IMG/VR virus record: IMGVR_UViG_3300005613_000184
Span: 1 to 38,566 of that record
DNA: 38,566 nucleotides
From: a virus
Strand: one strand, 5' to 3'
The position numbers and the translations under genes are program-made. Positions 1-8,548 of the stretch are shown piece after piece. The notes under the pieces are model-generated. The model saw only the letters and a program-made list of their open reading frames with translations, made no database searches and was not told the origin of the DNA. Position 1 is the first letter of the stretch. Each line of letters starts with the position of its first letter.

Positions 1-1
1 A

Positions 2-166
2 GTATTAGCTTGGCTTGTAGTATGCACTACTATACTTATATTTATCGATGCAGGTGTAATTGTATTTAAAGTAGAAGACAAGTGGGTTGATTTACTTCAA
101 CTCGTATTAATAACAGTAATCGGCGCCTACTTCGGAGGTCGATCGATTGAAAAAGTAAAAAAATAA
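2..166 (+). CDS. Holin-like small membrane protein, 3' end only
   Basis: An open frame runs in from the window edge and stops with TAA at 164-166, giving at least 54 residues without a start. It reads as two hydrophobic stretches (around LAWLVVCTTILIFI and LLQLVLITVIGAYFGG) separated by a short charged loop, with a basic tail ending SIEKVKK. A hydrophobic helix followed by a GAYFGGR-type motif and a lysine-rich cytoplasmic tail is common in phage holins and related small membrane proteins. The next gene starts one base after the stop, so they are probably co-transcribed. Holin is an inference from topology; any small phage membrane protein would look similar. Confidence 0.5.
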   Translation, partial: VLAWLVVCTTILIFIDAGVIVFKVEDKWVDLLQLVLITVIGAYFGGRSIEKVKK

Positions 167-167
167 A

Positions 168-812
168 ATGGGACAAAATTCAACAGAAGTAGCATACGGC
201 TTTGGTCAAATGGGCAGCGCTTTTCAAAATTTAGCAAAGCCTGTTTATCCTCCAAAAGGATTAGTTATTGTAGCTATTCAATTTATAGCTGACAATGCAC
301 CTACAGAACTTATAACTGAAATTTTAAATAGTCAAGGACCTCAATACATAGGAACTAACGACACGGAAGCAACTGCTGCTAATTACTTAGGTGTAACAGA
401 AGCTGCTTGCACTGGAAACACGTCTACAGTAAACTTTACTAATGATACTGTGGAAATAAGTGCAGCTAACACTTTGATAAAGCCTGGTCAGTTTGTATTA
501 TTAGTCAACGATGCTGACACTATAGACGCTGGTCTTACTGTAGATTCTGAAACACCAACACCTATCTACGAAGGGCCTAATAAAGCTGGAGTTAGGGTAG
601 TTTCAGTAAACGATGACGATGTAACATTAAGCGCGGCTTTAACTCCAACTGCATCTCAAACATTAGTGTTTATAGATGAGTTTCACGGAGCCGGAGGTAC
701 TACAGCTGAAGGTATTACTTTTCCAAAAGGATTAACTATATACGGAAGATGGACTAAAGTAACTCCAGCGGCAGATGCTGACGGTGGTGTAATCTGTTAT
801 TTCGGAAAGTAA
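168..812 (+). CDS. Beta-rich virion protein (decoration, fibre or tail-associated), 214 aa
   Basis: The protein has no signal peptide or membrane segment and is rich in Thr, Val, Ala, Asn and Asp, as in beta-structured virion proteins. The N-terminal part (PPKGLVIVAIQF, about residues 28-40) and the C-terminal part (TFPKGLTIYGRWT, about 183-197) read as halves of one beta domain. Between them, about residues 75-170, is an Asp/Thr-rich stretch that looks like an inserted beta domain. It sits directly before a lectin-like gene and upstream of the terminase, where small structural genes cluster. I do not recognise a named family. A capsid decoration or tail-fibre role is inferred only from composition and neighbours. 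Confidence 0.55.
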   Translation: MGQNSTEVAYGFGQMGSAFQNLAKPVYPPKGLVIVAIQFIADNAPTELITEILNSQGPQYIGTNDTEATAANYLGVTEAACTGNTSTVNFTNDTVEISAANTLIKPGQFVLLVNDADTIDAGLTVDSETPTPIYEGPNKAGVRVVSVNDDDVTLSAALTPTASQTLVFIDEFHGAGGTTAEGITFPKGLTIYGRWTKVTPAADADGGVICYFGK

Positions 813-1580
813 ATGCTAGGACTAGGAAATAGTATAGTAACATCTGCATTTTCTCAAGAAGGATTTGAGTTAACTAGTATAAACGGCTTGCAACTTTGGC
901 TTAAAAACAAAGAAGGCGTAACAGATAGCGGCACGCTAACTTGGGCTGACTCTTCTGGCAACTCTAATAACGCTACACAATCTACAGTAAATAGCAAGCC
1001 AGACTATGATAGTAATGACGGAAGCTTTGACTTTGAAGGAAGTACTGGATCAAATCCAATACATTTAGAGTTAGCATCAGATATTAGTTTAGGCGCTTTT
1101 ACAGCTTTTTTCGCTATAGATATGGTTTTTCCTACGCCTGGTACTAGTGATTTTTATATATTAACTGATGTTGCTCTTGGCACAAACAAGTTGATTCAAA
1201 TGTTTAAATCTAGCCAAGACACTACTAGTGTTTTTGGATATGTTTTAGGTGGAACTGCTGGGGCTCCAAGTGGTACTGGAGCTAGACAATTTTCTTCACC
1301 GCCTGTAGCTGATACTAAGTTTGTTTTAGTAATAACTAAGTCAGCTGCTTCTGGTGCTACTATAAAGTTTTTCAAAAATAGTACAGAGATGGTTAGTACA
1401 ACTCTTTTTTCTAGCTCTAACACTGTAGATATAGAAGTAATAGGAAGTGGCCAAAATGGTGGCAGATCTCACTCTGGAAAAATATATGAAATAGCAATAT
1501 ATGACTCTTTATTATCTAGTGATAATATAACATCTGTACTTAGTAATATAGGTGAAAGAAATTCAATAGACGTACAATAG
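813..1580 (+). CDS. LamG/concanavalin A-like lectin-fold virion protein, 255 aa
   Basis: Residues about 22-60 contain the pattern GLQLWLKNKEG...WADSSGNSNNATQ, the usual opening of LamG/concanavalin A-like glucanase domains in Bacteroidetes and phage proteins. The C-terminal part has SGKIYEIAIYDSLLS (about 222-236), matching the last strand of that fold, followed by a short helix. Such domains bind carbohydrate or act as beta-jelly-roll virion spikes. The ATG follows the previous stop with no gap. Together with the previous gene it could form a receptor-binding appendage. The fold call is fairly firm; the ligand and the place on the virion are unknown. Confidence 0.65.
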   Translation: MLGLGNSIVTSAFSQEGFELTSINGLQLWLKNKEGVTDSGTLTWADSSGNSNNATQSTVNSKPDYDSNDGSFDFEGSTGSNPIHLELASDISLGAFTAFFAIDMVFPTPGTSDFYILTDVALGTNKLIQMFKSSQDTTSVFGYVLGGTAGAPSGTGARQFSSPPVADTKFVLVITKSAASGATIKFFKNSTEMVSTTLFSSSNTVDIEVIGSGQNGGRSHSGKIYEIAIYDSLLSSDNITSVLSNIGERNSIDVQ

Positions 1581-1581
1581 C

Positions 1582-1806
1582 ATGATAGTAACAAAATACT
1601 TTATAGGGACAGAGCAAGAGTGCAAAGAAGTAAGATCTATTATAGAAACTGCTCTAAATATACAGCATCCTTGCAAGCTAGCAGACGTAATACACATACC
1701 AGAAACTTTAGAGTATGTTATCGGTTTGAGAGACTACCAACTATCTCATTTATCAGAAGAGCAAATGACGCAAGTTTTTGACAGCTGCGTTATAAACGAA
1801 GAATAA
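1582..1806 (+). CDS. Small hypothetical protein, 74 aa
   Basis: A short frame starts one base after the stop of the lectin-like gene, on the same strand and with the same codon style, so it is probably real. It is soluble, mildly acidic and has no membrane segment or known motif. The order of segments (YFIGTEQECKEV, then HIPETLEYVIGLRDYQL, then LSEEQMTQVFDSCV) suggests a mixed alpha/beta fold, perhaps a chaperone-like or accessory protein for the preceding fibre-like gene. That role is a guess from position alone; I recognise no family. Confidence 0.55.
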   Translation: MIVTKYFIGTEQECKEVRSIIETALNIQHPCKLADVIHIPETLEYVIGLRDYQLSHLSEEQMTQVFDSCVINEE

Positions 1807-1829
1807 ATTAACTTAAATTAAATAAAATT

Positions 1830-2132
1830 ATGGCAAAAAGAAAGACTCCGAAGGTGGAAGCCCTTCGTCCTAACAAAATTTCAGAAGAACAATTAACAAC
1901 GCTAAAAAACTTAGCTAAAGGTATAAATGCAGCTAGAACTGACATAGGCGCTTTAGAAGTTAGAAAGCATGAAGCTATGCATGCTGTTATGGAAATGCAA
2001 GGCATGGTTATGGATCTTCAAAATAAATTTAAAGAGCAGTACGGCACAGATAATGTTGATGTTAATACTGGAGAAATTAAATATAATAAAGATGAACTCG
2101 ACAAAACTAATAAGAAAGATAACGATAGGTAA
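1830..2132 (+). CDS. Small coiled-coil protein, 100 aa
   Basis: The start is preceded by an A/T-only leader without Shine-Dalgarno, as for its neighbours. Residues 1-15 are basic (MAKRKTPK), residues about 18-70 form a predicted long helix or coiled coil (ISEEQLTTLKNLAKGINAAR through MEMQGMVMDLQNKFKEQYG), and the tail is a short DVNTGEIKYN segment followed by charged residues. A helix ending in LQ...YG and then a small beta hairpin is seen in small conserved phage proteins near terminase genes. Its function is unknown; an oligomeric accessory role in DNA packaging is possible. Confidence 0.6.
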   Translation: MAKRKTPKVEALRPNKISEEQLTTLKNLAKGINAARTDIGALEVRKHEAMHAVMEMQGMVMDLQNKFKEQYGTDNVDVNTGEIKYNKDELDKTNKKDNDR

Positions 2133-2151
2133 AGATTACAAAATAGACTCT

Positions 2152-2319
2152 ATGCACTACTCGGTAGGCCAAGAGGTTTATGGAGGTCATAGAATTTGTG
2201 ATATAATTGAAGAAGAGGAAAAGTATAGTATTTACATTCGCAAAAATAAAGATGTTATGCCTTGGAAAGACTTCAATAAAAATATGGCAATATCTATTGA
2301 ATATAATCTTGAATACTAA
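2152..2319 (+). CDS. Small hypothetical protein, 55 aa
   Basis: This frame reads MHYSVGQEVYGGH, then CDIIEEEEKYSIYIRKN, then MPWKDFNKNMAISIEYNL, a plausible small all-beta (SH3-like) protein. I chose ATG 2152 because it leaves the upstream coding frame intact and gives a compact domain. ATG 2092 is an alternative that would add 20 residues and overlap the previous gene by about 40 bases. The stop overlaps the start of the next gene by one base, which supports translation here. Function unknown. Confidence 0.5.
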   Translation: MHYSVGQEVYGGHRICDIIEEEEKYSIYIRKNKDVMPWKDFNKNMAISIEYNLEY

Positions 2320-2909
2320 TGCAAGGTATACATCATTTTATCGTTAAGCCTTGCGGCTCTAGGTATAATAATACTAAGAAAATAGGTGATAAAAGTCTTA
2401 TAGTAAATTCTGAAAATCAAAATCATGAGTTCGTCAACCGTAAAGGTGTTATTGTATCTACTCCTATTATTAATAATACTAATATTCGAGAGAACGCGGA
2501 AGTAATAGTGCACCACAACGTGTTTAGAAGATGGAGCGACGTTAAAGGTGTTGAAAAAAATAGCAAATCTTACTTTTCAAAAGATAAGTATATAGTTGGT
2601 CCTGATCAAATATTTCTATATAAAAACGACGAAGAGTGGAGACCACTCGATGGTTTTTGCTTCGTACAACCTCTTGTAGATGAAGATAATTTTAGTGAAA
2701 GTAAAGAGCATCCAGACAGAGGTGTAATAGTATATACAGACGGTGTTTACGAAAAAGGCGAAGTCGTTGGTTATACTCCATTTTCCCAATACGAGTTTAT
2801 AATTGACGGTCAGCGCTTGTTTAGAGTATACAATAAGTTTATTACAATTAAATATGGACATCAAGGAAGTAAAGAAACATATAATCCAAGCTGGGCACAA
2901 AGCAGTTAA
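2319..2909 (+). CDS. Possible GroES-like (Cpn10-fold) phage protein, 196 aa
   Basis: The protein reads as two similar beta-rich halves. Residues about 42-80 run from KGVIVSTPI to AEVIVHHNVFRRW, resembling the strand-turn-strand around the mobile loop of Cpn10 proteins. The second half (about 135-180) has RGVIVYTDG, KGEVVGYTPFSQYEF and LFRVYNKFITIKY, with the pattern 'restrict the value, then a glycine-valine pair, then a final strand' seen in GroES subunits. Phage co-chaperonins help fold capsid proteins, and this one lies just before the packaging and capsid genes. Overall length is about twice a normal GroES. The assignment is a fold-level impression, not a certain match. Its 3' end overlaps the next gene by 56 bases. 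Confidence 0.35.
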   Translation: MQGIHHFIVKPCGSRYNNTKKIGDKSLIVNSENQNHEFVNRKGVIVSTPIINNTNIRENAEVIVHHNVFRRWSDVKGVEKNSKSYFSKDKYIVGPDQIFLYKNDEEWRPLDGFCFVQPLVDEDNFSESKEHPDRGVIVYTDGVYEKGEVVGYTPFSQYEFIIDGQRLFRVYNKFITIKYGHQGSKETYNPSWAQSS

Positions 2910-3132
2910 AGAGTTAATAAAAGTTGCTGAAGAGCAAATCATAACTAATACTGAAGATGACGTATCTGCTGATCGTCTTAAAAACGCTGCAGCTACTAAA
3001 AAGTTAGCTATATTTGATGCGTTTGAAATACTTAACCGTATACAAGAAGAAGAGAATATTTTGGAAGGAAAGACACCTGAAGAAAAAAAAGAACGAGTAT
3101 TTAAAGGCTTCGCGGAAGGCCGATCAAAATAA
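2854..3132 (+). CDS. Helical protein upstream of terminase; candidate small terminase subunit, 92 aa
   Basis: I start the gene at ATG 2854 (MDIKEVKKHIIQAG). The frame extends further upstream to another ATG at 2803, but that would overlap the previous gene more deeply. The sequence is almost entirely helical and charged, with a central block ADRLKNAAATKKLAIFDAFEIL (quoted in parts: ADRLKNAAATKK, LAIFDAFEIL) and an EEKKERVFKGFAEGR tail. Small terminase subunits are short helical oligomers encoded just before the large subunit, which fits, although one structural gene intervenes. No helix-turn-helix is obvious. Assignment is by position and secondary structure only. Confidence 0.45.
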   Translation: MDIKEVKKHIIQAGHKAVKELIKVAEEQIITNTEDDVSADRLKNAAATKKLAIFDAFEILNRIQEEENILEGKTPEEKKERVFKGFAEGRSK

Positions 3133-3137
3133 AACAA

Positions 3138-3917
3138 ATGGGACTAAATAATAATATATTAGATTTTCACACAGAAGTATCGAAAGGTTTAGTGCCTAAG
3201 CATACTTTAGTTCACAAATTTGGACATAACTTAGATATTGATACAGGTACAGATCCGGAAACAGTGTGGAGCGCCGGCGGCTTATACACTTTCCCTTCTT
3301 CAGCTGACACCTTGAAGATAATAAGCAATGATGTTGACGATAATGGTACAGGTACAACTGGAGCTTTAACGATAAAGGTTCAAGGGCTAGACGCTAATTA
3401 CGATCTTGTAGAAGAAGATTTTACTTTAAATGGTCAAACAGCCGTTACTGGTAGTAAGAATTTTATTAGAGTTTTTAGAGCATTTGTAACTTCTGCTGGA
3501 TCTAGCGAATTAAACGAAGGCACTATAACTATAAATAACTCTGATGATAGCCTAACTCTAGCTGAAATACCAGCAGAACACGGTCAAACACACATGGCTA
3601 TTTACACCATACCTAGAAACCATAAGGCTTATTTAACTTCTTTTTCTGGATCTATGTCTAAAGCAACGCCTTCTACAGCTGTTGTTCTTGAAATGATATT
3701 TAGAAAAGACGGTGTTAAAAGAATAAAGCAGAATGTATCTATTGACACGACTGGCTCTACTAGCTTTATAAAATATTTTAAAATGCCTCTTCCAATTGAG
3801 GAAAAAACAGATGTTTATGTTAACGCTAAAGAAGTGTCACAAAACAATTCGGGTGTATTTTCTAACTTTGCTTTAATACTAGTAGAGCAGAGCGATAAGT
3901 ATACAACCAATGTATAA
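3138..3917 (+). CDS. Beta-rich virion structural protein, 259 aa
   Basis: The sequence has the repetitive beta character of virion proteins: HKFGHNLDIDTG and ETVWSAGGLYTFP near the N-terminus, then LTIKVQGLDANYD, DFTLNGQTAV and FIRVFRAFV, ending in a strand-rich domain with FSNFALILVEQSD. The opening 'KFGHN-DIDTGT-ETVWSAGG' pattern is one I associate with phage structural proteins of unknown position, seen in several marine phages. It lies between the candidate small terminase and the large terminase. Its stop overlaps the terminase start by 8 bases, implying coupled translation. A role as head or tail decoration is inference. Confidence 0.6.
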   Translation: MGLNNNILDFHTEVSKGLVPKHTLVHKFGHNLDIDTGTDPETVWSAGGLYTFPSSADTLKIISNDVDDNGTGTTGALTIKVQGLDANYDLVEEDFTLNGQTAVTGSKNFIRVFRAFVTSAGSSELNEGTITINNSDDSLTLAEIPAEHGQTHMAIYTIPRNHKAYLTSFSGSMSKATPSTAVVLEMIFRKDGVKRIKQNVSIDTTGSTSFIKYFKMPLPIEEKTDVYVNAKEVSQNNSGVFSNFALILVEQSDKYTTNV

Positions 3918-6129
3918 GCAAACTTTATATAAAATAATTGAGCCTATAAAGCTAACAACTATTAATAGGTTGAATAAATCAAAGAAGTGGAAGTATGGCT
4001 ATAATAAAGAACACGATATTGTTGTAATATCAAGGACAGGGCAAATAGGTGATATATATAAAATACAAAACCTAAAAATAGCTCTACCAAAACAACCAAA
4101 AGATGTATACAGCAATAAAGATAAAAAGTGGCAAAGATTCGATTATCCAAAAGAACTATCAAAGCTTAAAAATATATTTGACTGGAGGGACTACCCGGAA
4201 GAATCAAAAGAAAAGTGGTACGATTATATCGACACAGAGTTCGAACGTAGAGAAGCAGGATTTTGGTTCAATAATAACGGGACACCTACATATATAACAG
4301 GCACGCACTACATGTACCTGCAATGGAGCAAAATCGATGTTGGTGCTCCTAACTTTAGAGAAGCTAATAGATTATTTTATATATTCTGGGAAGCTTGCAA
4401 AGCAGACGTTAGATGTTATGGTATGTGTTATCTTAAAAATAGACGATCAGGTTTTTCGTTTATGTCTTCAGCAGAAACAGTTAATCTAGCTACAATATCT
4501 TCAGACGCTAGATACGGAATATTATCAAAATCAGGATCAGATGCTAAAAAAATGTTTACCGATAAGGTGGTACCTATCTCTATCAATTACCCGTTCTTTT
4601 TCAAGCCTATTCAAGATGGTATGGACAGACCTAAGTCTGAACTTGCTTATCGCGTTCCTGCGAGTAAGTTCACGCGTAGAAAAATTACTACGAACGAATC
4701 GCAGGAAGAGTTGGTTGGACTTGATACTACTATTGACTGGAAAAATACAGGTGATAACAGTTACGATGGAGAAAAACTTAATCTGCTAGTACACGATGAA
4801 AGTGGCAAGTGGGAAAAGCCAGACAATATACTAAACAACTGGCGAGTTACTAAAACTTGCTTAAGATTAGGTGCTCGTATAGTCGGAAAGTGTATGATGG
4901 GCTCGACAAGTAATGCTCTTGATAAAGGTGGTAATAACTTTAAAAAACTTTACAATGATTCTGACGTCACAAAGAGAAATCGCAATGGACAAACAAAGTC
5001 TGGTTTATATTCTCTTTTTATCCCAATGGAATGGAACTATGAAGGATTTATTGACAGATACGGACAGCCTGTATTTAATAATCCAAGTAATGATGTATAC
5101 GGACCCGACGGTGAATTAATAGACGTAGGTGTAATTGATCACTGGGATAATGAAGCTGAAGGATTAAAAGACGATCAAGATGCTTTGAACGAATTTTACA
5201 GGCAGTTTCCAAGAACTGAAGAGCATGCGTTTAGAGATGAAACTAAAAATAGTCTTTTTAACCTTGTTAAAATATATGAGCAAATAGATTATAACGAGGG
5301 CGTTAAAAACTCAAACGCTGTTACTGTAGGTAACTTTCAATGGCTTAATGGTATCAAAGACACTAAAGTTGTTTTTAATCCAGATCAAAGCGGTAGATTT
5401 AATATTAGTTGGGTTCCTAATACAAATCTGCAAAATAGAGTGATTATAAAAAATGGAGTAAAACATCCAGGTAACGAACACGTTGGTGCTCTTGGTTGTG
5501 ACAGTTACGATATAAGTGGTACTGTCGATGGCAGAGGTTCAAAAGGATCTTTACACGGGCTAACGAAGTTTTCAATGGAAGATGCTCCACCAAACCATTT
5601 TTTCCTAGAATATATTGCTAGGCCGCAAACCGCAGAAATATTTTTTGAAGATGTGCTAATGGCTTGCGTGTTTTACGGCATGCCACTACTTGCGGAAAAT
5701 AATAAACCAAGGCTTTTATACTATTTCAAGCGTAGAGGATATAGAGGATTTAGTATGAATAGACCTGACAAAGTTTGGAACAAGTTATCTGTAGCTGAAA
5801 AAGAAATAGGTGGTATACCAAACTCTAGTGAAGATATAAAGCAAGCTCACGCTGCTGCTATTGAAATGTATATTAACAATCACGTTGGAAGTAAAGGCGA
5901 TGGCAAGTACGGTAATATATATTTTAATGAAACGTTAAATGATTGGGCTAAGTTTGACATAAACAAAAGAACCAAGTTTGACGCATCTATAAGTAGCGGG
6001 TTAGCTATTATGGCTTGCAATAAAAACCTATATACTCCAGTAGCGAGTAGAAAACCAGCAAGATTAAACATTAATATAGCTAAATATAAAAACGACGGGC
6101 AAACGTCAAAAATAATAAGAAATGGTTAG
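3910..6129 (+). CDS. terL: Terminase large subunit (DNA-packaging ATPase/nuclease), 739 aa
   Basis: This is the motor that pumps and cuts phage DNA into the capsid. An N-terminal extension of about 115 residues precedes the ATPase domain, which opens with GFWFNNNGTPTYITGTHYMY, as in crAss-like and related terminases. The P-loop position reads KNRRSGFS (176-183), with Phe at 182 where the usual Lys would be. Walker B is LLVHDE (D296, E297), and a GSTS coupling motif follows around residue 325. The C-terminal RNase H-like nuclease has GCDSYDISG (D531), LLAENN (E596) and FDASISSGLA (D691), so all three metal-binding acidic positions are present. The start overlaps the upstream gene by 8 bases, and the stop overlaps the portal start by 8 bases. 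Confidence 0.93.
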   Translation: MYKQTLYKIIEPIKLTTINRLNKSKKWKYGYNKEHDIVVISRTGQIGDIYKIQNLKIALPKQPKDVYSNKDKKWQRFDYPKELSKLKNIFDWRDYPEESKEKWYDYIDTEFERREAGFWFNNNGTPTYITGTHYMYLQWSKIDVGAPNFREANRLFYIFWEACKADVRCYGMCYLKNRRSGFSFMSSAETVNLATISSDARYGILSKSGSDAKKMFTDKVVPISINYPFFFKPIQDGMDRPKSELAYRVPASKFTRRKITTNESQEELVGLDTTIDWKNTGDNSYDGEKLNLLVHDESGKWEKPDNILNNWRVTKTCLRLGARIVGKCMMGSTSNALDKGGNNFKKLYNDSDVTKRNRNGQTKSGLYSLFIPMEWNYEGFIDRYGQPVFNNPSNDVYGPDGELIDVGVIDHWDNEAEGLKDDQDALNEFYRQFPRTEEHAFRDETKNSLFNLVKIYEQIDYNEGVKNSNAVTVGNFQWLNGIKDTKVVFNPDQSGRFNISWVPNTNLQNRVIIKNGVKHPGNEHVGALGCDSYDISGTVDGRGSKGSLHGLTKFSMEDAPPNHFFLEYIARPQTAEIFFEDVLMACVFYGMPLLAENNKPRLLYYFKRRGYRGFSMNRPDKVWNKLSVAEKEIGGIPNSSEDIKQAHAAAIEMYINNHVGSKGDGKYGNIYFNETLNDWAKFDINKRTKFDASISSGLAIMACNKNLYTPVASRKPARLNINIAKYKNDGQTSKIIRNG

Positions 6130-8530
6130 TAATTATTTCCCAAGTCAAGCTGTTAGCGATTTAGAAAAAATAAGTTATGAGTATGGCTTAAAAGTAGCTC
6201 AAGCTATACAGTCAGAGTGGTTTTACGATAATAACACTTCGTATGGAACTGGCTCTGGCGTAAATAGTAGATACTACAATTATCAAAATAATTTTCACAG
6301 ATTAAGAATGTACGCTAGAGGTGATCAACCTGTGCAAAAGTATAAAGATGAATTATCTATTAACGGTGATTTAAGTTATTTGAATCTTGACTGGAAGCCA
6401 GTCCCTATTATTCCTAAGTTTGTCGATATAGTTGTCAACGGTATATCTGAAAGAACCTACGATGTAAAAGCATATTCACAAGATCCTTTTGGCGTACAGA
6501 AAAGAACAGAATATATGACGTCTATATTGAAAGATATGCAGACGTCTAATCTAAAAGATTACGTAGCTCAAAACTTTGGTGTTAATCTTTACGAAAACGA
6601 TCCAGAGACTTTACCTCAGTCTAATGAAGAGCTTCAACTACACATGCAGCTTAACTACAAGCAAGAAGTTGAAATAGCAGAAGAGCAAGCTATAAACTAT
6701 TTACTAGAGGGAAATAAGTATGAGCTTACTAAGAAAAGGTTTTATTATGATTTAACTACTATCGGTATTGGCGCTGTTAAAACTTGCTTTAATACTTCAG
6801 ATGGTGTTACTGTTGAATATGTAGATCCAGCTGATTTAGTATACTCTTACACTGAGTCTCCATATTTTGACGATATATACTACGTAGGTGAAGTTAAAAA
6901 CATACCTGTCAACGAGCTTGTAAAGCAGTTTCCGCACTTAAAGCAAGAAGATATAGAAGATATAGTTCAAAAGAATAATCAATATATAGAGAGGTTTAGA
7001 GCTTATAGAGAGTACGATAATAACAAGGTTCAAGTTTTGTATTTTAATTATAAAACTTACATGAACGATGTTTACAAGGTAAAGCAAACGGCTACAGGTG
7101 CTGATAAAGTAATTCAAAAAGACGACACGTTTAATCCGCCAGAAGGAAAAGAAGGCGATTATTCAAGACTTCAAAGACAAATAGAAGTTTTGTACGAAGG
7201 AGCGTTGATACTCGGAACTAACAAACTTGTTAAGTGGCAGCTTTGTCCAAATATGCTTAGAGGCAAAAGCGAATATGGTAAAGTTAAAATGAACTACCAT
7301 ATCGTAGCTCCAAGAATGTATAAAGGTAAAATAGAGTCTCTTGTTGATAGAATAACTGGTTTTGCTGACATGATACAGCTAACTCACTTAAAGTTGCAGC
7401 AGGTTATGTCACGCATGGTTCCAGATGGCGTATATATGGACGCTGATGCTTTAGCCGAAATAGATTTAGGCAACGGAACAAACTACAACCCTCAGGAAGC
7501 TTTAAATATGTTCTTCCAAACAGGTAGTGTTATTGGTAGATCAATGACTGCTGACGGCGACGTAAATCCAGGTAGAGTACCTATTAGAGAAATACAAAGT
7601 GGTAGTGGCAACGCTAAGCTTGCTAGCTTAATACAGACTTACAATTACTACCTGCAAATGATTAGAGATGTTACGGGCTTAAACGAGGCTAGAGATGGAA
7701 GCACGCCTGACTCTAATGCTTTAGTAGGTGTTCAAAAGTTAGCGGCTGCTAATAGTAACACGGCGACAAGACATATACTACAGTCTGGTTTATTCTTGAC
7801 AGCGGAAGTTGCAGAAGCTCTGTCGCTAAGAATATCTGATATTATAGAGTATTCGCCAACTGCAGAAGCTCTTATATCTTCTATTGGAGCTCATAATGTA
7901 GCAGTGCTAGACGAAATGTCTGAACTTCATCTTTATGATTTTGGCATATTTATTGATTTAGCTCCAGATGAAGAAGAAAAAGCTAGGCTTGAAAACAATA
8001 TTCAAATAGCTTTATCTCAAAAAACTATAGAGCTTGAAGACGCTATAGATATTAGAGATATTAAAAATGTATCTCTAGCTAATCAAATGCTAAAGCTTAG
8101 AAGAAAGAAAAAAGAGCAAAGAGATCAAGCTAAAGCTGAAAGAAATATGCAAATGCAAGCTCAAATTAACAACCAGTCTAGTCAAGCTGCCGCAGCCGCT
8201 GAAGTTCAAAAGCAGCAAGCTTTAACTCAGCAAAAAGCCCAGTTAGCTCAGATGCAAGCCTCGCTTGACGCTCAAAAAATGAGAGCTGAAGCTGATGTTA
8301 AAAAAGAGCTTATGCAGCTAGAGTTTCAAATGAACTCGCAAATAAAAATGATGGAAGTTGAAGCTTTAAAAGGTAGAGAAAAAGAAAAAGAAGATCGTAA
8401 AGACGAAAGAACTAAAATACAAGCTTCTCAGCAAAGTGAGCTTATAGATCAAAGGAAAACAGGTGGTTCACCTAAAAAATTCGAATCATCAAGTGATGAT
8501 ATACTTGGATTAGGTGCACTCGACATTTAA
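6122..8530 (+). CDS. Portal protein, 802 aa
   Basis: It follows the large terminase with an 8-base overlap and precedes scaffold and capsid genes, the normal place of the portal. The core includes DLSYLNLDWKPVPIIPKFVDI (read as NLDWKPVPIIPKFVDI, about 84-99), then helical stem-like segments, and a ring-helix region with RDVTGLNEARDGSTPDSNALVG (NEARDGSTPDSNALVG), a common portal signature. From about residue 655 the protein becomes a Gln/Ala/Lys-rich coiled coil, then a short tail with GSPKKF and DDILGLGALDI. At 802 residues it is larger than most podovirus portals, in line with the long portals of crAss-like phages. It would form the DNA-translocating ring at one capsid vertex. Confidence 0.88.
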   Translation: MVSNYFPSQAVSDLEKISYEYGLKVAQAIQSEWFYDNNTSYGTGSGVNSRYYNYQNNFHRLRMYARGDQPVQKYKDELSINGDLSYLNLDWKPVPIIPKFVDIVVNGISERTYDVKAYSQDPFGVQKRTEYMTSILKDMQTSNLKDYVAQNFGVNLYENDPETLPQSNEELQLHMQLNYKQEVEIAEEQAINYLLEGNKYELTKKRFYYDLTTIGIGAVKTCFNTSDGVTVEYVDPADLVYSYTESPYFDDIYYVGEVKNIPVNELVKQFPHLKQEDIEDIVQKNNQYIERFRAYREYDNNKVQVLYFNYKTYMNDVYKVKQTATGADKVIQKDDTFNPPEGKEGDYSRLQRQIEVLYEGALILGTNKLVKWQLCPNMLRGKSEYGKVKMNYHIVAPRMYKGKIESLVDRITGFADMIQLTHLKLQQVMSRMVPDGVYMDADALAEIDLGNGTNYNPQEALNMFFQTGSVIGRSMTADGDVNPGRVPIREIQSGSGNAKLASLIQTYNYYLQMIRDVTGLNEARDGSTPDSNALVGVQKLAAANSNTATRHILQSGLFLTAEVAEALSLRISDIIEYSPTAEALISSIGAHNVAVLDEMSELHLYDFGIFIDLAPDEEEKARLENNIQIALSQKTIELEDAIDIRDIKNVSLANQMLKLRRKKKEQRDQAKAERNMQMQAQINNQSSQAAAAAEVQKQQALTQQKAQLAQMQASLDAQKMRAEADVKKELMQLEFQMNSQIKMMEVEALKGREKEKEDRKDERTKIQASQQSELIDQRKTGGSPKKFESSSDDILGLGALDI

Positions 8531-8548
8531 TAACTTATATTTTATATT

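Noticed and set aside
2092-2151. Longer start for the 55-residue gene
   Set aside because: It would overlap the coiled-coil gene by about 40 bases and add residues with no clear pattern; kept only as an alternative.
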